A stretch of 17,799 bases of DNA from assembly GCA_023399355.1 (NCBI GenBank), contig JAEWQC010000134.1:1-17799 (forward strand), written 5' to 3'. The DNA is from Bacillota bacterium (lineage in GTDB: Bacteria > Bacillota > Clostridia > Acetivibrionales > DTU013). The position numbers and the translations under genes were made by a program. This document shows, one piece after another, positions 14,573-17,799 of the stretch (within the stretch, counting starts at the first letter, position 1; the number at the start of each line of letters is the position of its first letter). The notes under the pieces were generated by a model, which was given only the letters and a program-made list of their open reading frames with translations, made no database searches and was not told the origin of the DNA.

Positions 14573-16666
14573 ATGTCAGATTCGAATTTTCTAAGCAGGG
14601 AACCGATGCTGGAAATGTTTATTTTTGAGTCGCTCCAGTTAATCGAACAACTTGAAGAAATGTTGCTGGAATCGGAAAAACGCAATACTTTGGATAAAGA
14701 AGAAATCAATGAAATATTCAGAATCATGCATACTATCAAGGGTTCCTCCGCGATGATGATGTTTACAGGAATCTCCTCACTGGCACATTCCCTGGAAGAC
14801 CTGTTTTATTTCATACGTGAAAATGGTGCCGATCATGTTGACTTTTCAAAAATTTGCGACCTGATGCTTGCAGCAGTCGACTGTATCAAAGCGGATGTCT
14901 TGTTGATTGAAGAGGGGAATACTCAGGAAAGCGGCCATACAGAGCTTGAAAACAGGATTAAGGAATATCTGAACATATTAAGGACTGAAAATGCGGACAG
15001 ACCGGGTGAAAATAATACAGCAAATGTGTCGGAAGAAGATCAGCGCAAATTCTATATCAGTTCATATGAAACACAGTCAGGGAAGATTGGTAAAAAATTT
15101 ATCGCCCGGATATATTTTGAAAAGGATTGCCAGATGGAAAATATACGGGCTTATACCATTATACATAATCTTAAGGAGGACTGCAGTGAAATCTATCACA
15201 GGCCCAAAGACATTATTAATGATGACACAAGTTCCGAATATATCGGCAAAAACGGCTTTACAGTCTATTTTTCTTCAAGCAGCGATGAAAACGCAATCAA
15301 AGAAAGGATCCAAGACGCGCTTTTCCTGAAGTCTTTTGAATTAAAAGCAGTCGATAGCTATGAAGAGGATATTGAAGATTTGAAGGAAAGTGAAGTTTCA
15401 CGGACACAAGCTTCGGGGACTCAAGCCTCTGAAGAAAAAAGCGAAATGCATTTTTCTTCAGACCAATCGGATAATTTTGCCTCAAAGGGTTTAAAACAAA
15501 GCCTCATCAGTGTAAGTATCAATAAACTGGACAAACTCATGGATCTTGTTGGTGAAATCGTCATCTCCGAAGCAATGGTCACCAGGAATCCGGAACTGAA
15601 GAATCTCCAGTTGGACAGTTTTGGAAAGGCTGCCAGACAACTTAGAAAACTCACGGATGAATTGCAGGATGTTGTGATGTCCATCCGGATGATTCCTATA
15701 GCCGCAACCTTTCAGAAGATGAACAGGATCGTCAGGGACATGGGAAAAAAACTTGGCAAGGATGTGGAACTGAAGGTCAGCGGAGAGGAAACCGAGGTGG
15801 ATAAGAATATTATAGACCACCTGTCAGACCCGTTAATGCATCTGATAAGAAATGCAATGGATCATGGGCTGGAGACTGCAGAAGAAAGAATCGGGAACGG
15901 GAAGCCTGCCAGAGGGAGCATATCACTTGCGGCCAGAAATGCAGGCGGTGAAGTGTTGATCACTGTTACTGATGATGGGAGAGGTCTGGATAAAAATAAA
16001 ATTCTGTTAAAGGCACGTGAAAATGGATTGGTCAGCCGGCCGGAAAATGAATTAAGCGACCGCGAAATCTATTCTTTTACACTGCTTCCGGGATTTTCAA
16101 CTAAAGAGAAGGTAACTGAATTTTCCGGCCGTGGCGTGGGAATGGATGTTGTCAGGAAAAACATCGAAAAGGTCGGTGGGAGCGTATCTATTGAAAGTAC
16201 AGCCGGTATAGGGACAACGATAACGGTAAAAATTCCTCTGACGCTGGCTATTATCGACGGGATGGAGATATCTGTCGGAAAGTCTTTTTATACGATTCCC
16301 ATGACCGCCATCAAGGAATCTTTCAAAGCGAACGAAAAGGACCTGATCAATGATCCGGATGGAAATGAGATGATCATGATCCGCGGGGAATGCCATCCGA
16401 TTATCCGATTGCACAGGCTGTTTGGAGTTAAAACAGAGATAGAGGAACTGTGTAAAGGAATTATAATCATGGTGGAAAGTGATACGCAGGCAGCATGCAT
16501 TTTTGCGGACGGATTGATCGGGGAACAACAGGTAGTGGTGAAGCCGTTGCCCAATTATATATTGAAATATTTCAAGAATGTGAAAGGAGTAGGGGGTTGC
16601 ACAATACTTGGGGATGGTAATATCAGCCTGATTATTGATGTAAACGGAATCATAAAAAATTATTGA
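14573..16666 (+). CDS. cheA: Chemotaxis histidine kinase CheA
   Basis: Cytoplasmic receptor-coupled kinase, 697 residues, with all five CheA domains. P1 HPt has phospho-accepting H53 (MHTIKGSSAMM). A P2-like CheY-docking region covers about 158-262. A polar linker with TQAS twice (about 278-285) leads to P3 dimerisation helices from about 310 (SVSINKLDKLMDLVGEIV). The P4 ATPase has the N-box HLIRNAMDHGLE (423-434), G1 DDGRGLDKNKI (467-477) and G2 GRGVGMDVV (519-527). A P5 CheW-like domain covers about 560-697. The ATG follows GGGGTAAGCGA. It lies between cheY and cheW. It autophosphorylates under receptor control and passes phosphate to CheY. No missing catalytic residue was seen. Confidence 0.97.
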   Translation: MSDSNFLSREPMLEMFIFESLQLIEQLEEMLLESEKRNTLDKEEINEIFRIMHTIKGSSAMMMFTGISSLAHSLEDLFYFIRENGADHVDFSKICDLMLAAVDCIKADVLLIEEGNTQESGHTELENRIKEYLNILRTENADRPGENNTANVSEEDQRKFYISSYETQSGKIGKKFIARIYFEKDCQMENIRAYTIIHNLKEDCSEIYHRPKDIINDDTSSEYIGKNGFTVYFSSSSDENAIKERIQDALFLKSFELKAVDSYEEDIEDLKESEVSRTQASGTQASEEKSEMHFSSDQSDNFASKGLKQSLISVSINKLDKLMDLVGEIVISEAMVTRNPELKNLQLDSFGKAARQLRKLTDELQDVVMSIRMIPIAATFQKMNRIVRDMGKKLGKDVELKVSGEETEVDKNIIDHLSDPLMHLIRNAMDHGLETAEERIGNGKPARGSISLAARNAGGEVLITVTDDGRGLDKNKILLKARENGLVSRPENELSDREIYSFTLLPGFSTKEKVTEFSGRGVGMDVVRKNIEKVGGSVSIESTAGIGTTITVKIPLTLAIIDGMEISVGKSFYTIPMTAIKESFKANEKDLINDPDGNEMIMIRGECHPIIRLHRLFGVKTEIEELCKGIIIMVESDTQAACIFADGLIGEQQVVVKPLPNYILKYFKNVKGVGGCTILGDGNISLIIDVNGIIKNY

Positions 16667-16677
16667 GCGGGATGGTG

Positions 16678-17178
16678 ATGAAAATGGCGCAAATGGTTGA
16701 GGAAGTGCAGGAAATTGCTGAAGACACCCAAAAAGGAAAGTATCTTACGTTTTCCATCGGGAAAGAGGAATATGGGATAGAAATCCGCTATGTGACCGAG
16801 ATCATCGGGATACAGACGATTACACAGGTACCTGAGCTGGCAGACTATGTAAGGGGGATCATTAACCTTCGGGGCAAGATCATCCCGGTTATTGATGTAA
16901 GGCTGCGCTTCAGAAAGGAATTCATGGAATATAATGACAGGACTTGTATCATTGTGATCGATATCTTTGATGTATCTATCGGATTGATTGTTGATACGGT
17001 GGCGGAGGTCCTGAATATTGATGAAGCAAATGTAGTGCCTCCTCCTGATATTAAAACAGGTTTTCAAAACAGATATGTAAAAGGTGTTGGGAAGGTAGGA
17101 AATGATGTGAAACTGCTGCTGGATTGTGAAAAGCTTCTTGGAGAAGGGGAAATTGAGAGTATGAGCAGCAATCTGTAG
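16678..17178 (+). CDS. cheW: Chemotaxis adaptor protein CheW
   Basis: Scaffold linking receptors to CheA in the membrane-proximal signalling array. From ATG 16678 it has 166 residues and consists of one CheW (SH3-like double-barrel) domain: GKYLTFSIGKEEYGIEI, then ADYVRGIINLRGKIIPVIDV, the family signature, then IGLIVDTVAEVL. A 20-residue N-terminal extension rich in glutamate precedes the domain. The start is uncertain, since ATGs at 16672, 16678 and 16684 are all in frame and the ribosome binding sequence is a loose GAGCGGGATGGTG. Any of them places the gene within 5-17 bp of the cheA stop, so cotranslation is likely. Confidence 0.93.
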   Translation: MKMAQMVEEVQEIAEDTQKGKYLTFSIGKEEYGIEIRYVTEIIGIQTITQVPELADYVRGIINLRGKIIPVIDVRLRFRKEFMEYNDRTCIIVIDIFDVSIGLIVDTVAEVLNIDEANVVPPPDIKTGFQNRYVKGVGKVGNDVKLLLDCEKLLGEGEIESMSSNL

Positions 17179-17220
17179 TTTTGAATAATAAAAAACAGTA
17201 ATTGTGAGGGGGTATATATT

Positions 17221-17799
17221 ATGAGTTGGTTTTATAATTTGAAAATATCTGTAAAGCTTTTGTCGGGGTTTATTCTTGTGGCAGTTATTGCAGGTGTAGT
17301 AGGTCTTATCGGCATATTGAACATCAATACGATAGCCTCAAAAGATATGGAACTTTATGTGAAGGGGGCAGTACCCCTGGAACAGATGGATCTCTTGTCG
17401 ACAGCTTTCCAGAGAATCCGGGTGGAATTGCGAGGGATGATTTTATCCTCGGACAAGGAGGATATCAGCACCAGTATTAACAGCATTAATGAAGATAAGG
17501 ATGTAATTGCCGGGCTTATGCCCGACCTGCAGAAAACTTTGCTCACACAGGAGGGTCAGAACGTATTCAAGGAATTGACGGATTCATTAACTGACTTTTA
17601 TCCGGAATTGGACAAAATTTCTCAGGATGCTTTGGCGGGTGATGATGCGGCTGCAATTGCAGCAATAAAAGCAACCGCCCCGGCAGGAATTGCTGCAGCC
17701 AAGGTCCAGAATGCGGTCAGTAAATTATCCGAGTTAAAGGTTAATGTTGCGAAAACCATATCCGATGACAATACCGCAACGGCGAACAGTGCCAGGGTA
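17221..17799 (+). CDS. Methyl-accepting chemotaxis protein, 5' part only
   Basis: Receptor gene cut by the window end: 193 codons from ATG 17221 (GAGGGGG ribosome binding site) remain open to 17799. The start MSWFYNLKISVKLLSGF leads into a membrane helix (about 14-35, FILVAVIAGVVGLIGI). A helical extracytoplasmic region typical of the 4HB_MCP sensor follows (SKDMELYVKGAVPLEQM, FQRIRVELRGMILSS). The second membrane helix, HAMP and signalling domains would lie beyond the window. Being 42 bp after cheW in the same operon suggests it is the cognate receptor. The ligand cannot be read from the sequence. Confidence 0.88.
   Translation, partial: MSWFYNLKISVKLLSGFILVAVIAGVVGLIGILNINTIASKDMELYVKGAVPLEQMDLLSTAFQRIRVELRGMILSSDKEDISTSINSINEDKDVIAGLMPDLQKTLLTQEGQNVFKELTDSLTDFYPELDKISQDALAGDDAAAIAAIKATAPAGIAAAKVQNAVSKLSELKVNVAKTISDDNTATANSARV

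Overview
The window reads as chromosomal DNA from a low-to-moderate G+C, spore-forming, probably motile anaerobic Firmicute (class Clostridia; a relative of the Ruminiclostridium/Acetivibrio group is an inference). The basis is the strong AGGAGG-type ribosome binding sites, sigma-A-like promoters, a GerMN-domain lipoprotein, an AMIN/Amidase_3 cell-wall amidase, and QueH encoded next to ruvB. Most of the window is ordinary conserved chromosome. No phage, IS transposase, CRISPR array, rRNA or tRNA gene was seen.

Layout. Positions 1-279 hold A+T-rich sequence with at most one doubtful 54-codon reading frame. On the minus strand, argG (1788-3008) and argH (280-1671) encode the last two steps of arginine synthesis. 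They are read from a promoter near 3076-3104 whose -35 lies inside a palindrome resembling an ArgR operator. On the plus strand, ruvC, ruvA and ruvB (Holliday-junction processing) are followed by queH, which overlaps ruvB by 4 bp. ruvC is bracketed by two oppositely oriented copies of a REP-like palindrome, and a degenerate 16-18 bp tandem array lies just upstream of it.

Next comes an envelope/sporulation-flavoured block: an exported amidase (6664-8361), a 10 x 11 bp tandem array with a hairpin terminator, and a two-domain GerMN lipoprotein (8673-9974). The lipoprotein gene is closely followed by rdgB (nucleotide-pool sanitation) and a small YfcE/MJ0936-like metallophosphoesterase. A convergent minus-strand pair follows: a cysteine-rich FmdB-type zinc ribbon gene leading a CoA-disulfide/persulfide-reductase-like flavoprotein fused to rhodanese, probably a reactive-sulfur module.

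The right end is a signalling operon on the plus strand: a TetR-family regulator, with a strong promoter and a 26-bp palindrome at its own start, then cheY, cheA, cheW and the 5' part of a methyl-accepting chemotaxis protein gene that runs off the window. Gaps are 11-42 bp and no terminator is seen between them, so the TetR protein may control the whole receptor-kinase set.

No wholly new protein system is visible. The least explained signals are non-coding: the 11-bp array after the amidase gene, the REP-like elements around ruvC, and a long imperfect hairpin after queH.
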